The notes below the pieces were generated by a model, which searched no databases, was not told the origin of the DNA, and saw nothing but the letters and a program-made list of their open reading frames with translations. A program made the translations under genes and the position numbers. A stretch of DNA of 64,000 bases. It comes from JASBYZ01 sp029983705 (GTDB lineage: Bacteria; Actinomycetota; Coriobacteriia; Coriobacteriales; JAEZZM01). Of this stretch, positions 33,414-41,645 are shown piece by piece. Location: contig OZ221969.1 of the NCBI GenBank assembly GCA_965119715.1, forward strand, positions 124,001-188,000. Direction: 5' to 3'. Numbering within the stretch: position 1 is the first letter of the stretch; every line of letters begins with the position of its first letter.

Positions 33414-35447
33414 CTACTCCAAATCAATCTCTATTGGAATACTCTCTTCACTCCCTGGGAGTAAGAGCTCACCTATGGTAAAGCTTGAGTCATTAAACAC
33501 ATCTTGTGCACTCTCAAGAAAATATTCAGCTAAATAGTCTGGCTTATCCATATAGCTTTCAGGAGGCAAACTTTCTATAAAGTGACGCACCTGGACTGCC
33601 CCATCTTGTCCTGAGGCTTCAAAGATATTTACCGTATTGGTTAGAACAGGCTTCTTGGAGCGCAAATCAGGAGGAGCTAAGCCAAAATCAGTAAGAATTT
33701 CTTTAATAGCTCCACTAATCCAATGTGAAATCGAATTGAAGGTGCCCATAGAACTTAGCTGCTCATCAAATTGTTTTTGAAGACTTGTTTCACCATTAAA
33801 ACCATCTGAGTAGGCCTGTAATAGTCCTCCCCACATATCAAAGAGGACATCAACAAAAAATATGCCAATATCATCAGGTGCCTTGGCTTTAAGTCCTTCA
33901 AAAAATTCTGTGAGAATATTTTTACCCTCATCACTTTCTTCAGGTGCTAAAACAGCTCCGGCAATTGCTGCTCGCTCTGGAAGTTTGGCTCCTTTACTAA
34001 AGGTGTTTACAAGCTTTTCTTGAGCAGCCTTTTCCTTTCCATCTACCACAACACTCACTACACCATATCTTCCAGGAGGTGTGAGCTTGGGCCTTTTAGC
34101 TTTCAATTTATCAAGGGCGCTCTTGAGGGCATTTTGACCTTTCTCAGAAGCTTTCCTTGCGTCTATTTCTTTTTGAACATATTGGTTATGCAATTCAGCA
34201 TAGGCATAGGCTGCTTCACGATAAGCCTTATAGTGGTATTCAAATCCGTTATTAATTGCAGTAGAAGCTTGCGGCACTTTGCCTAAGCTTTGGATAGAAA
34301 AATTACAGTCTGCACAAGTGTATACTGAACCTGCCTCCACACTCGATAAAGCAGCAGATCCTAAAAAGACCCCTCTCATACCTGGGCAGGCATGAGAAAA
34401 ATGAATAACCTTATAGTCCCCCTCCAAGCTGACAGGCCACTTTACATCACTATAACAGTGCGTTAATCTCATAGATTGAGTGTTTTTAGGGAGCTCTTTT
34501 AGATCAAGCTCAATAAAACCGTCTGCATCTCTATGAATATAGGAGCTCTCGCAGAGTTCTTTGGCAAGCTTATAAAACTCCAGGCGAGATACTGACTTTA
34601 CCTGCTCTTCAAGAGATGCCCCTTCAGGTGCTTCGATATTAATTCGTGCCTGATAATAATTTTGTGCGCGCGAAAGTCCTTTAGATATATCCCATAACTT
34701 ATAGTTTGGATAGTAGGGGTTAAGTGAAGCGGAAAGATGAGCCTTGTTAAGACTTCTCTCATACATTGAATACGGCTTATTACCGCAGTCTGCAAACCAA
34801 GCTTTTTCTAGTTCAGCTTGGGCCTTCTCTTTAAATTCTTCAGCTTCTTGTGCTAAGTTTTTAACCTCATCTGAAGAGTCTTCTAAATCCTTAGCCTCTT
34901 CATCTAAACTTTCCAAAACTTCAAAAGCACTGTCAGTTCCATCCTTAGGAAAAGGCAGAGCAAGACCTACATATGAAACCGTATCAGAACTATTAGCTCG
35001 AATAACTGCTATAGAATTTGCAGCAACTAAATATGGGAGGCCTTTTTCTAGCTTACTGAGCCCCTCATAGACACTTTTTCCAAACTTATCGCGAGTTTCT
35101 AGTATTGATTTTGCTGCTTTTATCACCGGCACTGAAAACTTTGCAAGTGCAGGCACTGCAGCTAAGACAAGACCAAAAGCAAGGCTTGTCATTCCTAAAA
35201 GACCCAAACTTAAAACGCAGGCATCAAGAACTGTGGCTGCTGTCATATAACGCGAGATAACATTGGCACCAGCAAGTGCAGCGCTGTCTGCTACCGCTTG
35301 AATTTCGCTTGCTTGAGCTTGATTGTGAGCAAAATGAGCACTTGCAAAAATTAGCGAGAGCACTACTAAAATAACCAGTGCAAAAGCAAGGGTTGTAAAG
35401 CCCTCCTCGTTTTTAAAGAGAGCCTGTGGGTCTAATTCTTTACTCAT
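33414..35447 (-). CDS. TadG-like large pilus-associated membrane protein
   Basis: A 677-residue protein. A TadE/G-type N-terminus (NEEGFTTLAFALVILVVLSL) provides one membrane helix, followed by AVADSAALAGANV, typical of TadG-like proteins. The large extracytoplasmic part has a coiled-coil-like acidic stretch (about residues 175-215) and several cysteines, including CADC near residue 376, which could form disulfides or bind metal. In TadG-like proteins of Actinobacteria such a domain is exposed at the cell surface; the ligand is unknown. The 5' end overlaps the TadE gene by 8 bases. The prepilin Glu+5 is absent (GFTTLA), so peptidase cleavage is doubtful. Confidence 0.75.
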   Translation of the reverse strand: MSKELDPQALFKNEEGFTTLAFALVILVVLSLIFASAHFAHNQAQASEIQAVADSAALAGANVISRYMTAATVLDACVLSLGLLGMTSLAFGLVLAAVPALAKFSVPVIKAAKSILETRDKFGKSVYEGLSKLEKGLPYLVAANSIAVIRANSSDTVSYVGLALPFPKDGTDSAFEVLESLDEEAKDLEDSSDEVKNLAQEAEEFKEKAQAELEKAWFADCGNKPYSMYERSLNKAHLSASLNPYYPNYKLWDISKGLSRAQNYYQARINIEAPEGASLEEQVKSVSRLEFYKLAKELCESSYIHRDADGFIELDLKELPKNTQSMRLTHCYSDVKWPVSLEGDYKVIHFSHACPGMRGVFLGSAALSSVEAGSVYTCADCNFSIQSLGKVPQASTAINNGFEYHYKAYREAAYAYAELHNQYVQKEIDARKASEKGQNALKSALDKLKAKRPKLTPPGRYGVVSVVVDGKEKAAQEKLVNTFSKGAKLPERAAIAGAVLAPEESDEGKNILTEFFEGLKAKAPDDIGIFFVDVLFDMWGGLLQAYSDGFNGETSLQKQFDEQLSSMGTFNSISHWISGAIKEILTDFGLAPPDLRSKKPVLTNTVNIFEASGQDGAVQVRHFIESLPPESYMDKPDYLAEYFLESAQDVFNDSSFTIGELLLPGSEESIPIEIDLE

Positions 35448-35943
35448 CCCACATCCCTATCCAGTCACTGTAGTTGCCTTGTAACCACGACGGTCTTAAA
35501 TTGGCTGAAGCCTCACTGTGCACCTCAATATATTCACCATCAAATGATCCAAAAGCCTCGGCAAGACCGCCAAATAAGGGAAGCGGCTTCACCTTATGAC
35601 TCAGGTATATTTGAGCGTTACCATCTTCACTTGCGCTTAACTCTATCGTCCAGCCCTCTGCTTTTCCTACGTGAAATATGTCAATATGAGGAACTGCTTT
35701 AAGGCGGTGTAGCACATATTCATTTAAACGTTCTTGTCCGTATGTTTCCTGGCTACCACCTTGAAAGGCAATTAGTCGTAAAGAATCTGAACATGCAAAG
35801 TTCATCACTATTTTTGTGTACATCATGGTGCAGGGCTGTAGCATCAGCATAAAAACAGTTAAAAGGGTTGGCAGTAGCAAAGCAGCCTCAACACTCGATT
35901 GACCAGAAGTTTTATTAATACAGCAAGATATCTTTGACACCAT
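35440..35943 (-). CDS. tadE: TadE-like minor pseudopilin
   Basis: A 167-residue prepilin-like protein. Near the start TSGQSSVEAALLLPTLLTVF gives the TadE pattern with cleavage after Gly and Glu at +5, then a single membrane helix and a C-terminal extracytoplasmic domain. The frame extends to 36030 but ATG 35943 follows GGAGGG and a 4-base gap and yields a start just ahead of the pilin motif. It overlaps the preceding small pilin gene by 29 bases and the TadG-like gene by 8 bases, so the three are probably made together. Confidence 0.82.
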   Translation of the reverse strand: MVSKISCCINKTSGQSSVEAALLLPTLLTVFMLMLQPCTMMYTKIVMNFACSDSLRLIAFQGGSQETYGQERLNEYVLHRLKAVPHIDIFHVGKAEGWTIELSASEDGNAQIYLSHKVKPLPLFGGLAEAFGSFDGEYIEVHSEASANLRPSWLQGNYSDWIGMWDE

Positions 35944-36136
35944 CAAGCCCTCCACCTCCAATTGCATGACTTGTTGATTGTTCAATGAGTTCAAGTAAGA
36001 CACCCTCACTGCTAAAGCTGTAGAGCGCATAAAGAGCTGTTGCTATAGCTAAAAATCCAATAAAGACAAGCGCATACTCAAGGCTTGACTGGCCTTCATC
36101 ACCCTCTAAATCTATCGGCTCCCGCATCAATTTCAT
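35915..36136 (-). CDS. second Flp-type small pilin
   Basis: A 73-residue protein with the class IVb prepilin pattern: leader MKLMREPIDLEGDEG, then cleavage after Gly15, QSSLEY with Glu at +5 and Tyr at +6, and a hydrophobic helix. The Glu-Tyr pair is diagnostic of Flp pilins rather than TadE. The C-terminus is Gly-rich (AIGGGGLDGV). GAGGTGA lies 6 bases before the ATG. Its start lies within the end of the preceding gene and its end within tadE, which indicates translational coupling. It may be a minor pilin that caps or adapts the filament. Confidence 0.72.
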   Translation of the reverse strand: MKLMREPIDLEGDEGQSSLEYALVFIGFLAIATALYALYSFSSEGVLLELIEQSTSHAIGGGGLDGVKDILLY

Positions 36137-36542
36137 AGCTTGTCACCTCGCATCTTCCCTCTTCAAGTTCACGAATATAAACCATCTCTACAGAGCCAAA
36201 ATCCTTCTCATACACGCACATCCAATGACTTGAAAATAGGTCGATGTAGTCGGCTGCATGAAGCGTGTAGTTAGACTCATCACTTTTTTGCAAAATATCT
36301 TTTGCGAGCGTCTCAAGGTCCTCACTCTCAATAGATTTCTTCATGCGCCCAAACCCTGTAGTTTTATACTGCTCAGTAGCTATAGCGCCTAAATGTTCTT
36401 GCTCTTGAACGCTTTTATTATCTGCTAGCTCTTCGACATTATTTGAAAGTGGCTTATCTTTTGAAATATACAAAGCAATACCAAGTACACAGATGATGAG
36501 AAAAACTAAAATAAGACGCTTATGTTTGGAAAGTGCGCTCAT
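36099..36542 (-). CDS. hypothetical single-pass membrane protein of the Tad locus
   Basis: I do not recognise this 147-residue protein. It has a basic N-terminus and one membrane helix (LILVFLIICVLGIALYI), then an exposed, mostly acidic domain with few Cys (one at HWMCVY and one at GRCEV). Its ATG at 36542 is one base after the flp stop (TAG-T-ATG), with no separate ribosome binding site, so it is translated by coupling with the major pilin gene. The 3' end overlaps the second pilin gene by 38 bases. A role in pilus assembly or anchoring is inferred from position only. Confidence 0.6.
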   Translation of the reverse strand: MSALSKHKRLILVFLIICVLGIALYISKDKPLSNNVEELADNKSVQEQEHLGAIATEQYKTTGFGRMKKSIESEDLETLAKDILQKSDESNYTLHAADYIDLFSSHWMCVYEKDFGSVEMVYIRELEEGRCEVTSYEIDAGADRFRG

Positions 36543-36543
36543 A

Positions 36544-36759
36544 CTAAAGAGAGTTAATACCATCAGCTATTGCGGTCCAAAGTTCTTGAACACGGTCTTT
36601 AAAAGCCACTATTGCAACAATTGCAATTACCACAAGCACCCCTACCAAGATTGCATACTCAGTTGTGCCCTGTCCTTTCTCGTCCTTGAGCATATCTTTT
36701 AGAGCTAACAGCCCCTTAGCTTGCATCTTATAAAACCCTTGATATATTTTTTCTGACAT
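36544..36759 (-). CDS. flp: Flp/Fap major pilin subunit
   Basis: Type IVb prepilin, 71 residues, the structural subunit of the Tad pilus. Leader residues 1-29 end in KDEKG; after Gly29 comes QGTTEYAILVGVLVVIAI, with Glu at +5 and Tyr at +6 as required for Flp processing and assembly. ATG 36759 is chosen over a GTG at 36768 because AAAGGG lies 8 bases upstream. It lies between the assembly genes and the minor pilins. The prepilin peptidase (TadV) that must process it is not encoded in this window. Confidence 0.93.
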   Translation of the reverse strand: MSEKIYQGFYKMQAKGLLALKDMLKDEKGQGTTEYAILVGVLVVIAIVAIVAFKDRVQELWTAIADGINSL

Positions 36760-36774
36760 GTTAAACACCCTTTC

Positions 36775-37548
36775 TTAATTAGTTTGATTAAATGCGGTCG
36801 CCAAAAGCGGACCTAAAATACAGAGAAGCATGGCCGGCAGAATTAAAATTCCAATAGGAAGAAGCATCTTTACCGGTGCTTTCTCGATTTTTTCTTGAAT
36901 ATAAGATTGATGATCTTTTCTCATAAGTGAGCTTTGCTTGCTAAGCACCTCTGCCATAGGACTTCCAAAGGCAAGTGCCTCTATTACGGTATCTACAAAA
37001 CGCTGAAGTCCTCTGAGCTTGTATGTATGAGCTAGGCTCTCTAAGGCTTCTTTTCTAGTGCTAAAGCCCATCTGATAACTTTGCAGTACTTTTTTAAGCT
37101 CTTCAGAAAGTTCATTATGTACACGGCTACAATACAAATTAAGGGAGGCATCAAAAGAAATACCAGCTGACATGCCTAGAGCAATAATGTCGATAAATGA
37201 AGGCAGCTGGGACTGAATCTTCTCACGCTTAATTCTAAATTTTTCTTGTTCTATATATTTAGGAAGCCTTCTAATTAATAGCGCGATAAAAAGACCAATG
37301 AGCACGCTTACAAATATTGATTCAAAAGCCACATACGCTAAAAGTGCCGCAAGAAAAATTGTGAGATATCTTGATAGTGCATGTGTATTCAGGTGCTCTA
37401 ACAAAGCTAAGCTATCAAATTTTGATGCGCTTTGAGATAGGCGTTTAGCTCTGCTTAGTCTACTTAAGATAAGATGCATCAGTGCGCTCACACAGAGACA
37501 GATAAGAAGTGTAAAAGCTATCAAGCTTACAGTTATCAAAATCATCAT
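36775..37548 (-). CDS. tadC: Tad pilus inner-membrane platform protein TadC
   Basis: GspF/TadC family protein of 257 residues. It has an N-terminal membrane helix region, a cytoplasmic T2SSF domain (DIIALGMSAGISFDASL, GSPMAEVLSKQ) around residues 100-220 and a C-terminal membrane helix pair. TadC works with TadB as the platform on which the ATPase acts. The start overlaps the tadB stop by 4 bases. The order tadA-tadB-tadC-flp is typical of monoderm Tad loci. Confidence 0.9.
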   Translation of the reverse strand: MMILITVSLIAFTLLICLCVSALMHLILSRLSRAKRLSQSASKFDSLALLEHLNTHALSRYLTIFLAALLAYVAFESIFVSVLIGLFIALLIRRLPKYIEQEKFRIKREKIQSQLPSFIDIIALGMSAGISFDASLNLYCSRVHNELSEELKKVLQSYQMGFSTRKEALESLAHTYKLRGLQRFVDTVIEALAFGSPMAEVLSKQSSLMRKDHQSYIQEKIEKAPVKMLLPIGILILPAMLLCILGPLLATAFNQTN

Positions 37549-38468
37549 ACATGCACCTCTACCTGCAATATGAGTCTAATCAAAAAGAGCCCCAATGCAT
37601 CAAGCACTATGCCAAAAATTAGATAGGCTAGACCTACTGGCTGAGTGAGTCCAGCCCTAAAGTCAGATGAAATAAGTGAAATAAAGAGCAAGAGTAAAAT
37701 AGGGAGGGCAACAATAATTTTTGCAGAAAGCTTGGCTTGAGAAGTCTTAACTACCAAATCTCGCTCAAGCCCGCTTGATTCTTCTATTGTTTGAGAAGCC
37801 TTTTCAAACAGCTCTTGTAATGCAGATCCAGTTTGCTGAGAAATCGACAGAGAAATGCTCAATAACTTAATACCAGGTAAGTTAAGATCGTGCTCAAGCT
37901 CTTTAAGGGCAGTGTCAGTTACGGTACCTGTCTTGATTTTATAGGCGCAGGCTGCGAAAGCTTCTCCAATATATCCAGGACTTTTTTCTCCAACATATTC
38001 AAGTGCTTGCTGGACTGAATGACCTGTACTCAAACTATTAGCTAAAGACCTATAAATCTCAGGCATAAGAGCGATGTTCTCTTGTTCAATCTTACTTTTA
38101 ATTTGCTGAGCTCTTAGATACAGGACAAATATTGCAAGCAAAGCGCCAATAATTCCTGCAAACAAGCTTTGAAAAAGAAAGCTCACCACAAAAGCAGCAA
38201 TGAGACAAAATACAAGCACAATAAGTCCTAATACCTCTGGAGTGAGCTTTGGTCTTAAAATTTGTATTTCTTTCAGGTAGCTACTCACACCAGGAATACT
38301 CATGCACAAAGACAATGGTTTTGAATAGGCTATCCTTTGTACCTGAGCATTAAGTAGATCATATCTAGACCTTGATGAAAAATTAAGTACTTCTGTAGCA
38401 AGTCTTACTAAAGCTATCACACATAAGCTAAATAAGAGAATAGCTGCTAGGGCAATAATTTGTACCAT
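37545..38468 (-). CDS. tadB: Tad pilus inner-membrane platform protein TadB
   Basis: A 307-residue GspF-domain protein. Hydrophobic helices occur at the N-terminus, around residues 85-125 and at the C-terminus, with the cytoplasmic T2SSF segment between (SLSTGHSVQQALEYVG, LKELEHDLNLPGIKLL). It anchors the ATPase TadA in the membrane. Its start overlaps the end of tadA by 22 bases, so expression is coupled. The GspF domain is paired with the one in TadC, as usual for Tad systems. Confidence 0.9.
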   Translation of the reverse strand: MVQIIALAAILLFSLCVIALVRLATEVLNFSSRSRYDLLNAQVQRIAYSKPLSLCMSIPGVSSYLKEIQILRPKLTPEVLGLIVLVFCLIAAFVVSFLFQSLFAGIIGALLAIFVLYLRAQQIKSKIEQENIALMPEIYRSLANSLSTGHSVQQALEYVGEKSPGYIGEAFAACAYKIKTGTVTDTALKELEHDLNLPGIKLLSISLSISQQTGSALQELFEKASQTIEESSGLERDLVVKTSQAKLSAKIIVALPILLLLFISLISSDFRAGLTQPVGLAYLIFGIVLDALGLFLIRLILQVEVHV

Positions 38469-39745
38469 GTGCTCACCTCATCTTTGCTCAGACACTCTAT
38501 TGCATTGAATTTTTGTATAAGTTCATCTGGATGCGAAAGCGCGTACGTGCGCGTGCTTGAATTAAAATCGACTAGATTTTCAAGCTTAACTCCTCCATTC
38601 TCTCCACGTGAAACCCTGCAAAGTTCAGTTACTAAACGCTTGCCATCTTCAAGACGCGTCTGCATAACAATGAGGTCAAGGGCACTTGCAATTTGTTCTT
38701 CTATCACATCAGTTGGAAGATCTATGCCAAAACGGGACATCAGTATTAATCGCATGATTGCCTCATCCGGACTTCCTGCATGCAAAGTAGTGAGCGAACC
38801 GTCATGTCCTGTGTTCATTGCTTGGAGCATGTCTATTGCCTCCGCACCTCTACACTCTCCCACAACGATCCTATCTGGACGCATGCGCAGTGCATTAATA
38901 ACCAGGTCTCTTATGCTTACCTCACCAAGTCCCTCAATTGAGGCATCACGCTTTTCTAGTCTGACAACATGAGGGTGGCTTTTAAACTTAAGCTCAGCTG
39001 AGTCTTCGATAGTAATAATTCTCTCTGTTTTTGGAATCTCACATGAAAGCGCGTTGAGCAAGGTAGTTTTACCAGAACCAGTACCGCCAACAACTGCAAT
39101 ATTTTTTCTATCACGCACTGCAAAACTTAGGAGCATGGCATACCATTTAGGGATTGAACCTAAGTCTACAAGCTCATCTAAGCTACTAATACGGTCTGAA
39201 AATTTACGAATAGTAAGGCAAGGCCCGTCAATAGAAAGTGGTGGAATTACCGCATTAACGCGGTAGCCGCTTTTAAGCCGTGCGTTTACAATAGGACTTT
39301 GTTCATCAAGTCTTCTGCCTAAGGGAGAAATAATACGGTCAATAAGCACACGAATTTGCTCTTCAGATACAAAGACCTGCTCAATTTGGTGTAACTTGCC
39401 GCCTTTCTCATAAAACATTGAGCGCATACCGTTAACCATGATCTCAGTTACTTGCTCATCATTTAATAAGCTTTCAAGAGGTCCAAGCCCTAAAATCTCA
39501 TCGATGAGCGCCTGTATAAGAATGTCTGCATGAGAGGGATCTAGGCTCGCTCCCGAGGTATTAAGAATTGAACGCAAACTAATTTGAAGCTCACTTCTTG
39601 CAGTATCTTCTGACTTGCTTGAGATCTCAAGCATCCCCTTATAACCCAACTTTTCATATAAAAGTGCTTTGAGTTTTTCAAGTTGTTTGCGATTTATTTC
39701 TTTATTCGAAAGACTTTCTTTTCGGATATGTTTGAGGAGGCCCAT
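38447..39745 (-). CDS. tadA: Tad pilus assembly ATPase TadA (CpaF)
   Basis: Hexameric secretion ATPase (CpaF/VirB11 type, 432 residues) that drives Flp pilin polymerisation. The Walker A box is VVGGTGSGKTTLLNAL, the Asp box is TIEDSAEL, the Walker B-like segment is DRIVVGECRGAEA, and the His box is GHDGSLTTLHA. The N-terminal domain includes GPLESLLND and EIMVNG, usual for CpaF. It follows the CpaE-like gene after 2 bases and overlaps tadB. Confidence 0.96.
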   Translation of the reverse strand: MGLLKHIRKESLSNKEINRKQLEKLKALLYEKLGYKGMLEISSKSEDTARSELQISLRSILNTSGASLDPSHADILIQALIDEILGLGPLESLLNDEQVTEIMVNGMRSMFYEKGGKLHQIEQVFVSEEQIRVLIDRIISPLGRRLDEQSPIVNARLKSGYRVNAVIPPLSIDGPCLTIRKFSDRISSLDELVDLGSIPKWYAMLLSFAVRDRKNIAVVGGTGSGKTTLLNALSCEIPKTERIITIEDSAELKFKSHPHVVRLEKRDASIEGLGEVSIRDLVINALRMRPDRIVVGECRGAEAIDMLQAMNTGHDGSLTTLHAGSPDEAIMRLILMSRFGIDLPTDVIEEQIASALDLIVMQTRLEDGKRLVTELCRVSRGENGGVKLENLVDFNSSTRTYALSHPDELIQKFNAIECLSKDEVSTWYKLLP

Positions 39746-39747
39746 AG

Positions 39748-40875
39748 TTATTTTACTCCTCGTCTAAATCTATCAAAAATGCCTTTGGACGATGTTTTTG
39801 CTGTTATAAGACCAAGTTCACATAAGAGCTCTCTACCGTAATTTTTAAGCCCACTCATAAACTTTTGCTCGCTCTCTTCAAACTCTGCAAGCTGACCCAA
39901 GCGGGCATATTCTTCAAGTTTTGCATCTGCAATAGATAGTGAAGCCAAATTGTTTGTATTTAACACCTCGCTAATAGAGCGCAAGAAACTTTGGTCGCGC
40001 TGTTTTCTTCGGCTTTTGTTTATTAGGTAAAAAATTTTGCTCTGTTCAATTTCAAGACAGCTCAAAAGTTTTTGTGTCTTATCAAGCTGCTCACGTGTAT
40101 ACGAGCGCTCCTCACTTAAGACAATAATTCGCTCAGATTGTTTTAAACAGCTCGCACTCAGCTCACTCCACACGTTTGCTAAATCTAAGACGAGCAAATC
40201 GTGCAGCTTTCCTGCCTCGCACAAAAGGTGAGTGTGAGAGCTTTGAATAAGCTCAAGCTCTTCAGGCTTTCTGGCTAAGTCATAAAGATATAGCTTTCTC
40301 TTTACTCTTTTTGCAAGCGAAAGGATCTCATCTCCCTTGTGGCCTTGAAGATTAGAAAGATCAAGTTCTTCTTCTAGTTCTGCACATAAACACTGGTAAA
40401 GAGGAGAAAATGAACTGTTTAGAGAAAGTAGCCCCACAGACAAGCCCTCTTCAGCAGAAAGGTTTGCAAGAAGTGCTGCAATAGTACTTACCCCGCAGCC
40501 ACCCATGGGTGAAATCAAGCTTATCCAAGGACAGCTTGGCTCCTTAACTTGTGCTCTAGTAAAAACCTCTTCATATGAAAGCAACTTATCAATATGCGCT
40601 TTTGTAGCTCGATACTTAAGTGAGTTAGTAATATCAAGAGACAAAAGTGCCACCTCTGAATCAGGGCTGCACTTTTTTATAGAAGCTCCCACATTGAGAG
40701 CTTTAACTCCTTCTAAGTCACCAAAAACGAGATAATTCTTTTTGCCTATACACGCCTCAGAGAGTGCATGTATATGAGAAATACGAGAGATTTTAAGCGC
40801 AGGATTGATCTTCAAAAGTTGGTGCTCAAACTCAAGACCCTGGCTTTCTTCTGAGACGATATAGAGGCTATTCAT
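39748..40875 (-). CDS. tadZ: CpaE/TadZ-like ParA-family protein
   Basis: Localisation ATPase homologue of the Tad system. An N-terminal receiver-like domain (about residues 1-115) is followed by a MinD/ParA-type domain starting ISPMGGCGVSTIAALLANLS. That P-loop is deviant: the usual signature Lys at its start is Met, and the Lys before Ser/Thr is Val, so nucleotide binding may be weak or lost, as known for some TadZ proteins. VLDLANVWS is the Walker B-like part. The frame is open to 40938, but ATG 40875 begins MNSLYIVSEES after a GGTGAGAAGG site. It overlaps the cpaB stop by 8 bases. Confidence 0.82.
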   Translation of the reverse strand: MNSLYIVSEESQGLEFEHQLLKINPALKISRISHIHALSEACIGKKNYLVFGDLEGVKALNVGASIKKCSPDSEVALLSLDITNSLKYRATKAHIDKLLSYEEVFTRAQVKEPSCPWISLISPMGGCGVSTIAALLANLSAEEGLSVGLLSLNSSFSPLYQCLCAELEEELDLSNLQGHKGDEILSLAKRVKRKLYLYDLARKPEELELIQSSHTHLLCEAGKLHDLLVLDLANVWSELSASCLKQSERIIVLSEERSYTREQLDKTQKLLSCLEIEQSKIFYLINKSRRKQRDQSFLRSISEVLNTNNLASLSIADAKLEEYARLGQLAEFEESEQKFMSGLKNYGRELLCELGLITAKTSSKGIFDRFRRGVK

Positions 40876-41509
40876 CCTTCTCACCTGGCAAACTAAAATA
40901 AAGTGTTTTGCTTGCCTCAGCTGCAATAAATGCTTCAACCAGTTCAGGATCTACTGCAAGAGTAATCCAACTAATATCTTTATTTGTCTTACTTTGATAG
41001 CTGTCAGTTTGCTTGGATGTCTGAAGCACCTCTACACCATGTGCAAGAAGTGACACTTGTTCAATATTGGAATAGACATCAACCTGCATACCAGGTCTTA
41101 AACTGCCGCCCACAGATCTCACATTTGCACTGGATACACTGAGCGCCACCTTCTCGCTCGGCACCTCAAGTAGTACTGCCTCTTCTACATGATGTTTTGT
41201 TAGTGGGGTATTTTCAGCAACGGACACAAGAAGGCTTTTGCCAATAAGGTCTTCTCTTGCTTGCACTACCCCCTCAGGTAGCAAGTTTGTATCCCAAACC
41301 TTATCTTCAAAATCTTCTACACTCAAAATTTCACCAGGAAAAAGATTGTGCTTTGCAACATATACCGTTACAGATCTCTCTCCGTAGCCACCATTTTGCA
41401 TCTGGTCTGAATAGATATCTTGCTTGGCGGCCTGCAGGTATAAAAACCCGAGCACCGCTGCCAATATCCCACTTATAAGTGAAACTATAAGCTTTGCTTT
41501 TGACCCCAC
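40868..41509 (-). CDS. cpaB: Flp pilus assembly protein CpaB (RcpC), SAF domain
   Basis: A 213-residue protein with one N-terminal membrane helix (IVSLISGILAAVLGFLYL) and an SAF/RcpC-type domain: VTVYVAKHNLFPGEILSVEDFE, LIGKSLLVSVAENTPLTKHHV, and LRPGMQVDVYSN. CpaB proteins sit in the periplasm or cell-wall space and help Flp pilus assembly. The start is GTG with AAGGGG 5 bases before it. It is the first gene of the pilus operon, about 60 bases downstream of a candidate promoter. Confidence 0.88.
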   Translation of the reverse strand: MGSKAKLIVSLISGILAAVLGFLYLQAAKQDIYSDQMQNGGYGERSVTVYVAKHNLFPGEILSVEDFEDKVWDTNLLPEGVVQAREDLIGKSLLVSVAENTPLTKHHVEEAVLLEVPSEKVALSVSSANVRSVGGSLRPGMQVDVYSNIEQVSLLAHGVEVLQTSKQTDSYQSKTNKDISWITLAVDPELVEAFIAAEASKTLYFSLPGEKDE

Positions 41510-41566
41510 AATAACCCCTTCAAATAAACTAAGCCGAACACTTCATATGTTTGAGGGGGTAGGGCT

Positions 41567-41591
41567 ATTGTAGGACGTGAGACACGCTCAC
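41567..41591 (-). promoter_or_regulatory. candidate Tad operon promoter with inverted repeat
   Basis: TACAAT (41572-41567 on the minus strand) is a good -10 box; no clear -35 hexamer precedes it at 17 bases. Instead a perfect inverted repeat GTGAG-N5-CTCAC (41577-41591) occupies the spacer, a suitable place for an activator or repressor. The pilus operon cpaB onward starts about 60 bases downstream. Confidence 0.35.
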
Positions 41592-41645
41592 ATAAGCTCT
41601 CTATTTAGTTTTGAGTTTTGATATTAATAAAATCCTAAACCCACA

